This document shows, one piece after another, positions 23,272 to 32,284 of a stretch of DNA of 64,000 bases (the first letter of the stretch is position 1; the number at the start of each line of letters is the position of its first letter). Under the pieces are notes generated by a model that saw only the letters and a program-made list of their open reading frames with translations, had not been told where the DNA came from and made no database searches. Made by a program: the position numbers and the translations under genes. The stretch comes from Chlorops oryzae (taxonomy: Eukaryota > Arthropoda > Insecta > Diptera > Chloropidae): the NCBI GenBank assembly GCA_020466095.1, contig CM035808.1, positions 80,330,779 to 80,394,778 of the forward strand, given 5' to 3'.

Positions 23272-23535
23272 CTATGTCTCTTTCTCTCCCTCTCTTCCTT
23301 TTACCCTCTCTCCCTCTCCTCCACTCACCCTCTCTCCCTCTTCTCCTCTCTCCCTCTGTCCCTCTCCTCCTCTCCTCCTCACTTCCTCTCTCCCTCTTTC
23401 CCTGTCTCCCGTTTTCCATCTCTTCCTCTCTCTATCTCTCCCTCTCTCTAACTCTCTATCTCTCTATCTCTCCATCTCTCTATCTCTCTATCTCACTATT
23501 CCTCTATCTCTTTAGCTCTCTATCGCTCTATTCGC
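23272..23535. repeat. Degenerate TC-rich simple repeat
   Basis: Irregular TCTCCCTC and TATCTCTC runs; this is the complementary sense to the large array at 2.2-19.3 kb. Both sides of the gypsy remnant are therefore pyrimidine-rich when read outward from the inversion point at 19378. The 95-codon frame here is low-complexity LSLPLFLLP and is not a gene. Confidence 0.85.
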
Positions 23536-23559
23536 AACAAAGGTTGATCAAGGCGAATT

Positions 23560-24205
23560 AAAGATGTAGGAAAAAATGTATGTGGCCCGCCCAATGCCAC
23601 GCCCACAAATTAAGGTTTCGTAATTTCCGAAGTAAAAGACGTCGAATCATCAAACTCACAACAAAGGTTGACCCAGGCGAAGGAAAGGTAAAGGAAAAAA
23701 ATTACGTGGCCCGCCCACTGCCACACCTACAAATGGAGATTTTTCGTTACTACTGAGGTTAAAGTCGTAGAAGCTTCAAACTCGCAACAAAGGTTGACCA
23801 AGGCGAACAAAAGGTGTAGGAAAAAAATGTATTTGGCCCGTTCAATTCCACGCCCACAAATGGAGATTTTGCTTAACTTCCGAAATAAATGGCGTCTAAT
23901 GTTCAAATTCGCAACATAGGTTAGCCAAGGCAAATGAAAGGTGTAGGAAAAAAATATATGTGGCTCTCCTACTGCCACGCGCACAAATGGATATTTTTCG
24001 TAACTTCCGAAGTAAAAGGCGTAGAAGCTTAAAATTCGCAACATAGGTTGACCAAGGCGAATGAAGGGTGTAGGAAAGAAATTTATGCCACTGCCACACC
24101 CACAAGTGGGGAGGAAAAACATCGTGCGCCAATAACGTCGGGACGCTGGGTATTTCAAAGTAGAGTTTTACCGACTCTAGCTTTCTACTTGTTATTTCTA
24201 CATAT
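23560..24205 (-). mobile_element. Mini-me-like element family B, 5' part with 126-bp tandem repeats
   Basis: Five units of about 126 bp recur, marked by GCCACGCCCACAAAT, TTTTTCGTAACTTCCGAAG and GCAACATAGGTTGACCAAGG, at about 23585, 23709, 23835, 23961 and 24087. The right end reads GGGACGCTGGGTATTTCAAAG then AGCTTTCTACTTGTT, the reverse complement of the start of the fuller copy at 38342. The GTCC microsatellite end is missing. ORFs in the units are by-products. Confidence 0.7.
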
Positions 24206-24209
24206 ATGT

Positions 24210-25200
24210 TCATATACTTTTCAAATTAATTTGATATTGCTTTTATGTTTCTTCAAAAAGTATGTGCACATTTGGTTGAAAAATTTATTTAGGTTAGATT
24301 GTTAAGTTTTACTTTTATATCTTACCATTTTACATTACCCTTACCCATTTATGGAAAACGTCTGGAATTTCTTGGTTAGGCTTTTGTTTTTGGATGAGAG
24401 GCTGAGGCTCTTTAAAAATAGTAAAAAAAAAACGTATAAATTAGAAAATAATGTTCCAGGAGTTCTTACTGTTAATTTTTTATATTGTTCACTGATTCAA
24501 TACTTCTTTATTAATAACGGTGCATGAATATGCCTTTTGCCCTAAAGATATCTTATTTATTCTTAGTTTTATGCGAATTAAAAAAAAATTATTCTGAAAA
24601 TCAAAAATATCTGTCTGTATCATTTGTTTATCCGTTTATCGTTTATTAAAAAAAATATTTTAAGGTACACAGATATTGTGCGCGAATACTTTGTCTAGAA
24701 GAAACGTGCTGCTCAGAAAATATCAATACCATACATGTAGTGTTTTCAACAATGTGTTTTATTCAGATCACAATACTTTTGCTTATTCTTACGGACCCTG
24801 TTTCAGTTTTCTACGTTCATTTTGTGCTCGAGTAGTTTGGTTTCGTTCGGAAAACTCGTCGCAGAGGGCAATAGTTCAGTCTTTTCTGTACGAATCCTAT
24901 GCTGTCGTTCTTATAATTTCACCCGGTTTCCGTCAATTTGTTCGGTAAACCTATTTCAATGTTAATTTTGAAACAAAAATGTTTCTGCTCCTGAATCAAT
25001 CCAACAAGCTATGTTGCAATCAATAGCTTAATTGTAGGGCAATTCGATCCACACATTCTCTTTTATTGCATTCTCTGCTGCAGTTACATCGAACCTGCCT
25101 TTTATTAAGGGGTTATATACAGTCAGAAGGTGAAAAAAACGAATTTTTACAAAATTTTTCTTGAGAATACTTCTAGGTTTATTAATCTAATAGTTTGTAC
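24210..25200. other. AT-rich interval, nothing recognised
   Basis: Scattered poly-A and poly-T runs and short open frames (for example 24676-24948) without a recognisable motif or coding bias that I can support. Confidence 0.5.
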
Positions 25201-25224
25201 ACATGTTATGGGATATTAAAACTG

Positions 25225-25494
25225 CTGATAAAATGCGTGAAGCAAGATTACGTTGGTATGGACACGTACTGCATGCTGGTGAGAACACTTTGGCAAACCT
25301 CTCATTTGAGGCTTGAGGTAAGAGGTGTTCGGCCAAGAGGACGACCAAAAAAAAGATGGCGAAACATTTTTAAAAGGGACCTCCAAGCAACGGATCTAAA
25401 TATCGAGGATGCAGTGGATAGAAGGAAATGGAGAAAAAATTCAAAACATGCGGACCCCGGTATAAGCCGGAAAAGTACACGCTAGAAGAAGAAG
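25225..25494 (+). mobile_element. 5'-truncated RTE-like LINE with 22-bp target duplication
   Basis: The insert encodes the extreme C-terminus of an RTE-type non-LTR polymerase: KMREARLRWYGHV, then RPRGRPKKRWRNIF, then RRKWRKN-HADPG. A frameshift near 25310-25320 puts the first motif in a different frame from the rest. It ends in a GAA-rich tail. The 22-base flank at 25203-25224 recurs at 25495-25516 with one mismatch, which fits target-primed reverse transcription with strong 5' truncation. Confidence 0.85.
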
Positions 25495-25516
25495 ATGTTA
25501 TGGTATATTAAAACTG

Positions 25517-26798
25517 TATTTTAAGACTTGGTATTAGTAAAAATATTAATTTTCAAAGGTGCTACAGCTGATCTCCGGGAGCTCCTCTCAAAAATCACGT
25601 TTTGCAGTGACCACTATATCTCCGAACTGGATGCTCTCCAATTAAAAAACCAAACAGTTTTCGTTAAAGTAATGTTAAATCTAGTACTTTATTGAAGAAA
25701 TAAGGAAAATAAAGTTATTTGACAAAATGACGGCTTCTCAAAAATAAAAATCGATTTTTGATCAAAGTTTCAGCATTTAATTGTTTATAAAAAAATATTT
25801 ATCGGTGAGAAAACATCTTTTATATATGACTAAAAAATATATTTAAGAAGCTCGTGTTTAAATTTGAGATTAATTGGTTCAGCCTTTTTTGAGTAATCAC
25901 CGACTTTGAAAACACCATTTTAAGAAAAACGCATTTAAACGCAAAAAAAAACCATTATACTTTCAAGCTCTCTAAAACGCCTTTTCAAATATGCGTGTTA
26001 CTTCGAAAATATTCACCGGAACGATATCAAAGTTTCTTTGTGTATTCTTAAATATATGTGCATTAAGAAAATAAAATTTTATTTTAATTCTAACTGTATA
26101 AGACCTCTTAAGTTCTTCTGCAATGTATGTGATCTTTTTCGTATAATTCTTTGTCCGACTTCTTGTAACAAAATTCTTTTTTCTTCCTGATTTTTTCTGT
26201 ATTCAAAAATTTTTTGTTGGGAACGTGTTTTACATCAATAGGATTTACACCTGCTGCCTTAGCTTGGATCGTCACTGTCTCTGCAGTACTAATACTTTCG
26301 CTAAAATTGGTTATACGCATTTGTTTCAACAGCGTCAACTTTTGCCTCTTTGCTCTCAGTTTTATTGAAAAGTATCTCGAATAGTCCTTCAATGGTGTTA
26401 TCGTTGTCAGTATGTTTTTTCTAAAATTTTCGCTTAACAAAATCTGTTTCTGCTTTAGTGTCATCTTACGGGTTAAATTCTTTATTTACGGTCTGTTCCC
26501 TACTAAATCCGATGTATGGCGTTGAATCTGATTCGTTGTTATTTAGCGTTTTCCCAATATGATTTAATTTTCTTTATGTTATTATCACTTCTTATATTCT
26601 GTTAAGACAGTTGTGGAACCGATAAAATCAAATGGTTGTCTCTTTAAAGACGATTATATATAAATTTATTATGAAAAGGCATAAAACTTCATAAACGATG
26701 GTGTTTTTTTTTTTTTGCCTTTTCTGCATTCTTCATCTTGATTGTTTGGTCTTGATTTATTTCTCTCATTTAATATTTCAACCCTTTCGGAATAAAAA
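25517..26798. other. AT-rich interval with one unrecognised basic ORF
   Basis: Mostly non-coding. A 118-codon minus-strand frame at 26108-26464 is rich in Lys and Thr, with a C-terminal EKDHIHCRR. It has no family motif that I recognise and no supported start; it could be a fragment of a transposon protein or chance. Confidence 0.35.
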
Positions 26799-27617
26799 AC
26801 AAGTAAAGAAGTTAACATCGGCAAAGGCGATTGCACACATACCTTAAAACATTACCTTGCCGAAAATTCCTGCCGTTTTCGTTGTTCTAGCTTGGATATC
26901 TGTTTATAACTTATCTGTTCTTCGATTTAGCTTCTAAAACTCGAGATTATTATTAAGCACAAAATTTTCGCGAATGGTGGTCATGGTCAAATTTTAACCG
27001 TTAGAGGACATTATGTCTGGCAGCGAAATACTCAATTCAAAATAGTGAATATAAATTTTTTGCGAATTTCGCGAATGGTGGTCTTGATAATTTTTTAACC
27101 CTTAGAGGACATTTTGTTTAGCTGCGAAATACTCAATTCAAAATAGTGAAAATCAAATTTTCGCGAATTTCGCGAATGGTGGTCATGGTCAAATTTTAAC
27201 CTTAAGTGACGACTTTATTTGGCGGCAAAATACACAATCGGAAGAAGATAAAACAAATCAGTTTTGTATACAGATATGAGAATAAGAGAAAGAGTGTTTA
27301 TTTCTAATGTGTAGGATGATGACCATAGTTATAGCGATGTCGCAATTTTTTTTTCAGCGAAAGCTTAAGTCTACATGGTAGCTATACACACACCAAATTT
27401 CAATAAGCTGGGATGTATAGTAAAAAAGTTATCCAGGAAAAACCTTAAAAATCGTGATTTTTGAAACTTCTGAACCACTTCCCACGACCCAAGGAGGGAC
27501 TAGGAAAACAATTTTTATGCAGTTTTTCGGACATTTACCTGGTTCATGTCCATGCCGAATTTGAATATGATATCTTTCATGACTTAGGAGTAAATTACGA
27601 AAAACTAAAGTGTGACC

Positions 27618-27677
<60 letters not shown>

Positions 27678-27810
27678 TACAGACAGACAGACATGGCTAG
27701 ATCGACTCCTCTTGTCACCCTGATCAATAATATATATATATGTCTATATCTATCGCGACTCCTTTGGTATGTTACATACTCCGAGCCAAACTTAATATAC
27801 CCTTTCCTTC
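26799..27810 (+). mobile_element. Mini-me-like element family A, copy 1
   Basis: It starts ACAAGTAAAGAAGTTAACAT, followed by about three units of a roughly 100-bp repeat (TTCGCGAATGGTGGTC, TTTTAACC, AGCGAAATACTCAATTC). A unique stretch follows, then (GACA)n at 27618-27692, CATGGCTAGATCG, (TA)n and ATATACCCTTTCCTTC. This order, with a TA stretch, a GTCY microsatellite and a terminal hairpin, matches mini-me/DINE-1-like Helentron repeats of Diptera. The terminal hairpin is cut at its loop, where a sequence starting ACCGAGAGAAA follows. Confidence 0.8.
27618..27692. repeat. (GACA)n microsatellite within the element
   Basis: Nearly uninterrupted ACAG units, the proto-microsatellite of the family. 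Corresponding tracts lie at 28630-28677 (shorter) and 39497-39545 (opposite strand). Confidence 0.95.
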
Positions 27811-27856
27811 ACCGAGAGAAAAATGTAGTTATATTAACTCAAAAAGCATGTTAAAA

Positions 27857-28629
27857 AAAGTAAAGAAGTTTACATCGGCTAAACCGATTGCACACATACC
27901 TTTTCCTCAAATTTTAACCGTTAGAGGTAATTTGTCTAGCAGCGAAATACTCAATTCAACCTAGTGAAAATCAAATTTTTGTGAATTTCGCGAATGATGG
28001 TCTTAATCAAATTTTAACCCTTAGAGGACATTTTGTTTAGCTGCGAAATACTCAATTCAAAACTGTGAAAATCAAATTTTCGCGAATTTCGCGGATGGTG
28101 GTCTTGATCAAATTTAACTCTTATAGGACATTTTGTTTAGCTGCGAAATACTCAATTCAAAATAGTGAAAATCAAATTTTCGCGAATGGTGGTCATGGCC
28201 AAATTTTAACCTTAAGTAACGACTTTATTTGGCGGCAAAATACACAATCAGAAGAAGCAAAAAAAAAAAATCATTTTTGTATACAGATATGAGAATAAGA
28301 GAAAGAGTGTTTTTTTCTAATGTTTAGGATGATGACCATAAATATAGCGATGTCGCAATTTTTTTTCAGCGAAAGCTTAAGTCTACATAGTAGCTATACA
28401 CACACCAAATTTCAATAAGCTGGGATGTATAGTAAAAAAGTTATTCACGGAAAACATTAAGAATCGTGAATTTTGAAACTTCTGAACCACTTCCCACGAC
28501 CCAAGAAGGGACTAAGAAAAAACTTTGTATGCAGTTTTTCGGACATTTACCTGGTTCAAGTCCATGCCAAATTTCAATATGATATCTTTTATGGCTTAGG
28601 AGTAAATTACGAAAAACTAAAGTGTGACC

Positions 28630-28677
<48 letters not shown>

Positions 28678-28816
28678 TGGCTAGATCGATTCCTCTTGTC
28701 ACCCTGATCAAGAATATATAAATATTATATATATGTCTATATCTATCGCGACTCCTTTGGTATGTTACATACTCCGTGCCAAACTTAATATACCCTTTCC
28801 TTCGGAAAAGGTATAA
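27857..28816 (+). mobile_element. Mini-me-like element family A, copy 2
   Basis: Follows copy 1 in the same orientation after 46 bp. It starts AGTAAAGAAGTTTACATCGG, has about four repeat units, a shorter GACA tract and a complete terminal hairpin (TATACCCTTTCC, loop TTC, GGAAAAGGTATA). It is interrupted or bounded at 28816/28817 by the 865-bp element. The frame at 28473-28721 is not a gene. Confidence 0.8.
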
Positions 28817-29106
28817 TAACCGAGTTCACCGTTAATTCTTAGCTTATGTGTAGTAGCGGTCAATTCAACAGTACAAACACAGTCAATAAGGATATAACTA
28901 CCTGATGGTCGATATAACTGTCTCGCGGTTAAATCAACTGTCACCAGCGACTGGGGAAAAAAATTTATTTTTTGCTTCGACTTTTTTTTATCTTCTTTTA
29001 TTAATATTTTTTTTTTTTTTTTTTTTTATTAAATTATTATATTTTTTCTTTATTTATTTGTTTCTATTCAAATCTTTTTCTCTTTCATCTCTTTAAATTT
29101 TCTCGC

Positions 29107-29175
29107 CTCGGCCGAGCCTTGAACCGCTGACCACCAGATCGCAGGGCGAACGTCTTAACCATTACGCTAAACGAA
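29107..29175 (-). ncRNA. tRNA-like segment with degenerate pol III boxes
   Basis: On the minus strand, TAGCGTAATGG (A-box-like, 29159-29169) is followed about 34 bases downstream by GGTTCAAGGCT (B-box-like, 29115-29125). The cloverleaf pairs poorly, so I read it as a tRNA-derived SINE-type promoter rather than a working tRNA gene. Confidence 0.45.
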
Positions 29176-29411
29176 CGAATTTAATTTGTTGGTCAAAATG
29201 CTCACTTGAGCTTATGGTTGCTCAAGCTTTGAGGAACGTGCTTAAGGAATTGTTTCACTCCCAAAATTTTTTGCTTGAAATTTAACCATTAATAAAAAAT
29301 TAAATAAATTAAAACCTTAAAAATTTAGGAGAAAATTTTTGTCTTCCAAAACAACTACACTCTGAACAAAAAAAAACTGTAATTAAAAAAAAAAACTCAG
29401 GAAAATTCCCG

Positions 29412-29482
29412 CCGCCAGCAGGGTATCGAACCCCGAAGCTCACAACTTTCGATTCACAGTTTAATGCACTGAGCTATCGACA
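29412..29482 (-). ncRNA. tRNA-like segment with good A and B boxes
   Basis: On the minus strand, TAGCTCAGTGC (29466-29476) acts as A box and GGTTCGATACC (29422-29432) matches the B-box consensus exactly. The T-arm can pair (GGG with CCC), but the acceptor and anticodon arms are weak. A pseudo-tRNA or SINE head is more likely than a functional tRNA. Confidence 0.5.
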
Positions 29483-29697
29483 ACTCCGGAGACGGTTGAT
29501 CAGATAGCGAACTTATACGTCTAGGTGAACGAAAGCGAATTTGAACATAAAAATTAACTGTTTTTCAACTGTTGATTTGACTTCCTTTTCCAGTGCATTT
29601 AACGCGGAATACAGTTTATTTGACCACTCTTACTTTAACTGTTTTAAGTGGTTGATTTAACTGTTCTTATTTCTCTCGGTGTTCGGAAAAGGTATAA

Positions 29698-30129
29698 AAA
29701 GTTATCAAATGTACGTTTTCATTTGTTTTTAAAGGAGGTTTATACTCGTAATCTCCTAGTGGCTTATGCGCTACGTTGAAGTTCTTCCTTTGACTGGTTT
29801 TTATTAAATTTCTTTTTTACTTTCGATATTTTTTATTTTATTTACGAAGTGCAAGTTGATTTCGTCTTTGAGCACAATATCATCTATATACCTAATTGCT
29901 ATTGAACGATTTCTATTATTTATTTTTAGAAAATTTTGCTTTTTACTTTCTTTATTTAAAACTCTTTTAAATATCCCGAGCCTGTCTAATTCTTCCAAGG
30001 TGGTTTCATGTTCAATGTTGTTAGAGTCGGAACTGCAGACAATGGGTTCCCGTATTTAAAGTATGGAACTTGTTCTACTTGAAGTGTTTTAACCTGGTAC
30101 AAGTTTTATTGATTATCGTCAATTGATCT
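29698..30129. other. Host DNA left of the Gag-PR element
   Basis: AT-rich with no convincing gene. A 64-codon minus frame (29804-29998) contains YIDD but no supporting RT context. The last four bases, ATCT, are the target duplication of the element that follows. Confidence 0.5.
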
Positions 30130-30496
30130 TGTAACGATCTTTTTTTCAGCCGGGGTATCACTCAGTCAATCCAGGGTTCGTTACAAGACCAGAAACTGTG
30201 CTCAGTGTAGTTCAATACGCAATAATGATTTAGAACATCGTAAATTTAATTCCTTTATTCAATTTTTTGTTTCTTCTCTCCTAACATAATCTTATTGTCT
30301 AGTTACAATGGTTGAAGCGGTAGCGTCGGCGTCTCTTACTCCAAATCCTGGTAGCGTAGCGAAGTTTCGTGCGTTCTCCAGTGGGTGCCGTGTCGATAAT
30401 TGGAACTCGGGCAGTATCCGTAAGCCGCGTGTCGGGTGTCGATCGGTGAACTTTCGGCGATGGCGTAGTCTATTCCCTAGCTTCTGACTCGACTAC

Positions 30497-30784
30497 CTGT
30501 TGAACGGGGTTGGACCGCCGGAACAACAGCTAGTAGGGACTGGCTACTTTGCCTAGTTCATTGACCGGGGTTGGACCACCTGTACAATGAGTTAGCGGGA
30601 ATAGCTACGACTTGTCTATACTGTTGAACGGGGTTGGACCGCCGGGACAACAAATAGCGAGGATTAACTGGCGGACAATGCAAAGACTACTGTCCTCTAT
30701 TGATAGGGGTTGAACCGCCTGATCAATAGCTGGCTGGGTGAATTTGAACTACTGTCTGGGGTTGACACCATCCAGACAATAGTT
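30497..30784. repeat. Five consecutive hairpins with a constant apical loop (3' LTR copy)
   Basis: Stems differ, loops agree. H1 30497-30529 pairs CTGTTG with CAACAG. H2 30558-30590 pairs TCATTG with CAATGA, extendable by CTAG. H3 30622-30652 pairs TGTTG with CAACA, extendable by CTAT with ATAG. H4 30697-30729 pairs CTATTGAT with ATCAATAG. H5 30747-30784 pairs AACTA and TGTCTGG with CCAGACA and TAGTT. H1-H4 share the apex RGGGGTTGRACCRCC; H5 keeps GGGGTTGACACC. Changing arms with kept pairing indicates selection on structure. Confidence 0.85.
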
Positions 30785-30852
30785 CCCAAAAAATATGGCT
30801 AACCTGAGAGAAAACTGAATGTTATTTACCTCTCGTTACCGTGCTGTTCAGC

Positions 30853-31236
30853 TTAGTGGTCCCAATCGGATAAAACACTTTTGTTTTCACAACTGGGTCG
30901 CTCCGTGAGCTGAACACTGAGATCCCTTCGCTGCGAAAACCGTGGCTTATATTCGTCCAAAATGTTAAACGAAATGAGAATTCTACAAATTTTTGTGCAC
31001 ACTGTCAAAGGCGTGTACTGACGCCGTGTGCAGAAACCTGGCTCGATCGGTGGAAGTCGGGTTTGTGCCTGTGGTGGATTGGTGCTGTGTCGCGGATATA
31101 GTAGTAGCTGTGTCATGGCTACTGTTCCAGGGGGCGTAAACTGGTACTGTGACTTTGCTATCGATCTTGTTGTGTCCCGGCTACTGTTCCAGGGGGCGTA
31201 GAGTGGCGTTGTGTCTTGGCTGTTCAAAAAAACCAT
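30853..31236 (-). CDS. LTR-encoded 127-codon ORF, unknown (3' LTR copy)
   Basis: An open frame within the LTR, starting MVFLNSQDTTPLYAPWNSS. It is Pro/Thr-rich at the start and contains an internal repeat (PLYAPWNSSRDTT echoed by QFTPPGTVAMTQ). No known domain is recognised. The 5' LTR copy at 35193-35576 is open over the same length with one visible amino-acid difference. In the transcript it would lie upstream of the hairpin array. Expression is unproven, and copies this young could both be open without selection. Confidence 0.4.
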   Translation of the reverse strand: MVFLNSQDTTPLYAPWNSSRDTTRSIAKSQYQFTPPGTVAMTQLLLYPRHSTNPPQAQTRLPPIEPGFCTRRQYTPLTVCTKICRILISFNILDEYKPRFSQRRDLSVQLTERPSCENKSVLSDWDH

Positions 31237-31510
31237 TTGTTCCTCTTCTTACTTCTTAATCTTATATCTCTGAATATATATTTTTTTCCATTTTTTTTTT
31301 CTTATAATATATTTTAAACATAACCAATCATAATTCTAACAAAACAAATTCATTTCTGACATAAAAAGTGGTTTGAGAAAAAATATATAGAAGAACATCT
31401 CTCGTTGTCACTTGTCGTTTCTTTCTAATGTGCGGGAGGGAGAAAAATAATGATTAAACGAACAAAGGTATGAGTTAAAATTTTTCGTTTGGTCCCAAAA
31501 TTTTACCTCA

Positions 31511-32239
31511 TTACATCCCCTCCCTACTTGGGGGAAGTTTGAAATGGGTCACATTTCCATCCCTGGTCACTGTGAAACGATACCGCTGGCCCTCAATGGT
31601 CTTAGTGCAGCGGATCCGCTCACTTTTCTGGGAAAGCGCTCGCCTTTCTTCCCACCGTGCCCTTAGGGATTTTTCGATTTCCAGCATCTGCTCATTACTG
31701 GTGTCTTCCAGGAACTCGTCTTCGTCTGGGTGAATTTGGAGGATATCGTCCTCCCGGGCGGTCATGAATTTTGTGGTCACCATTCTTGGCCGGGTGGCCT
31801 GACGTTGGCATGGGCCTGGTTCGGCGGGTATTCCAGCGGCCGGTCGTTTCCTCTGGCTCGGCAGCGAGGTACCTGGGCTCGGGTTGGTCACCTCACTCTC
31901 ACTTTCGGAGTTACTTCCAAAGAGTTCCCGGCTGGTGGGGTTTCCATCCGCGGGCAGGGCCGTCAGGCGTAACAACGGTGTAGTGGGTGCCTTCTTTGGG
32001 AACAGAGGGTGTCTCTTCAAGAAGACCGTCTGCTTCTGTTGCGCCTCTGTCCGGTGATAGGCGTTCAGGAAGCGCACCCTTGCTTTGGCGAACCTGTCAA
32101 CGTTAGGGGTTTCCATTATTCTGTAAGTAAATATGAGGAAAGGAAAGAAACAGGGGGCGAGCAGATGAGAATGGAATGGTTGCGTTTGCTGTGGATGCTG
32201 GGGCGTCGTCGGATAAAATGGATTCGGCATAGGATACAT
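31511..32239 (-). CDS. Third ORF of the Gag-PR element, unknown function (up to 242 aa)
   Basis: It starts 46 bases after the protease ORF ends and stops within the first five bases of the 3' LTR. An internal Met at about residue 42 (METPNVDRFAKARVRF) is a plausible start and would remove a hydrophobic, Phe-rich leader. The middle is Ser/Glu- and Pro-rich; then comes an acidic segment (HPDEDEFLEDTSNEQ), a charged helix (ARWEERRALSQKSERIRC) and a C-terminal module EGQRYRFTVTRDGNVTHFKL. I recognise no RT, integrase or envelope motif. It occupies the slot of env in some gypsy elements, but there is no convincing transmembrane anchor or furin-type site. Confidence 0.65.
   Translation of the reverse strand: MYPMPNPFYPTTPQHPQQTQPFHSHLLAPCFFPFLIFTYRIMETPNVDRFAKARVRFLNAYHRTEAQQKQTVFLKRHPLFPKKAPTTPLLRLTALPADGNPTSRELFGSNSESESEVTNPSPGTSLPSQRKRPAAGIPAEPGPCQRQATRPRMVTTKFMTAREDDILQIHPDEDEFLEDTSNEQMLEIEKSLRARWEERRALSQKSERIRCTKTIEGQRYRFTVTRDGNVTHFKLPPSREGM
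31516..31526 (-). promoter_or_regulatory. Polypurine tract of the Gag-PR element
   Basis: The minus strand reads AGGGAGGGGA immediately before the 3' LTR (TGTAATG). The tract also encodes the last residues of the third ORF, whose stop codon lies inside the LTR. Confidence 0.85.
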
Positions 32240-32284
32240 GAGTTGGCACGTGATCTGACATGTCTGTGGTTGCGATTGAGGCGG

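Larger units (their letters stand above)
28817..29681. mobile_element. 865-bp element flanked by a 16-bp duplication, with two tRNA-like segments
   Basis: The 16 bases TTCGGAAAAGGTATAA occur at 28801-28816 and again at 29682-29697, bracketing the insert. The ends are imperfect inverted repeats around ACCGAG. Near both ends, copies of GTTGATTTAACTGTT and its complement recur. A 43-base piece at 27811-27853 (ACCGAGAGAAAAATG) matches the reverse complement of the right end, so a second copy or stub hit the hairpin of mini-me copy 1. No coding sequence is visible. The class is unclear: the inverted ends suggest a DNA element, while the long duplication and tRNA-like boxes suggest a SINE-type origin. 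Confidence 0.5.
30130..31515 (-). repeat. 3' LTR of the Gag-PR element
   Basis: Identical in length to the partner at 34470-35855. It carries a terminal hairpin (TGTAACGA with TCGTTACA, 30130-30186), five tandem hairpins (30497-30784) and a 127-codon minus-strand frame (30853-31236). Its end meets the polypurine tract. Confidence 0.95.

Noticed and set aside
23727..24213. Frames repeating VNLCCEFEASTPFTSEV-like segments, also near 38560-38870 and 49540-50237
   Set aside because: They follow the 126-127 bp non-coding repeat of mini-me-like family B and carry stops in other copies.
29412..29482. Functional tRNA gene
   Set aside because: Acceptor and anticodon stems do not pair well; only the internal promoter boxes are convincing.
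29804..29998. YIDD motif as a reverse-transcriptase active site
   Set aside because: No other RT motif around it and the frame is only 64 codons.
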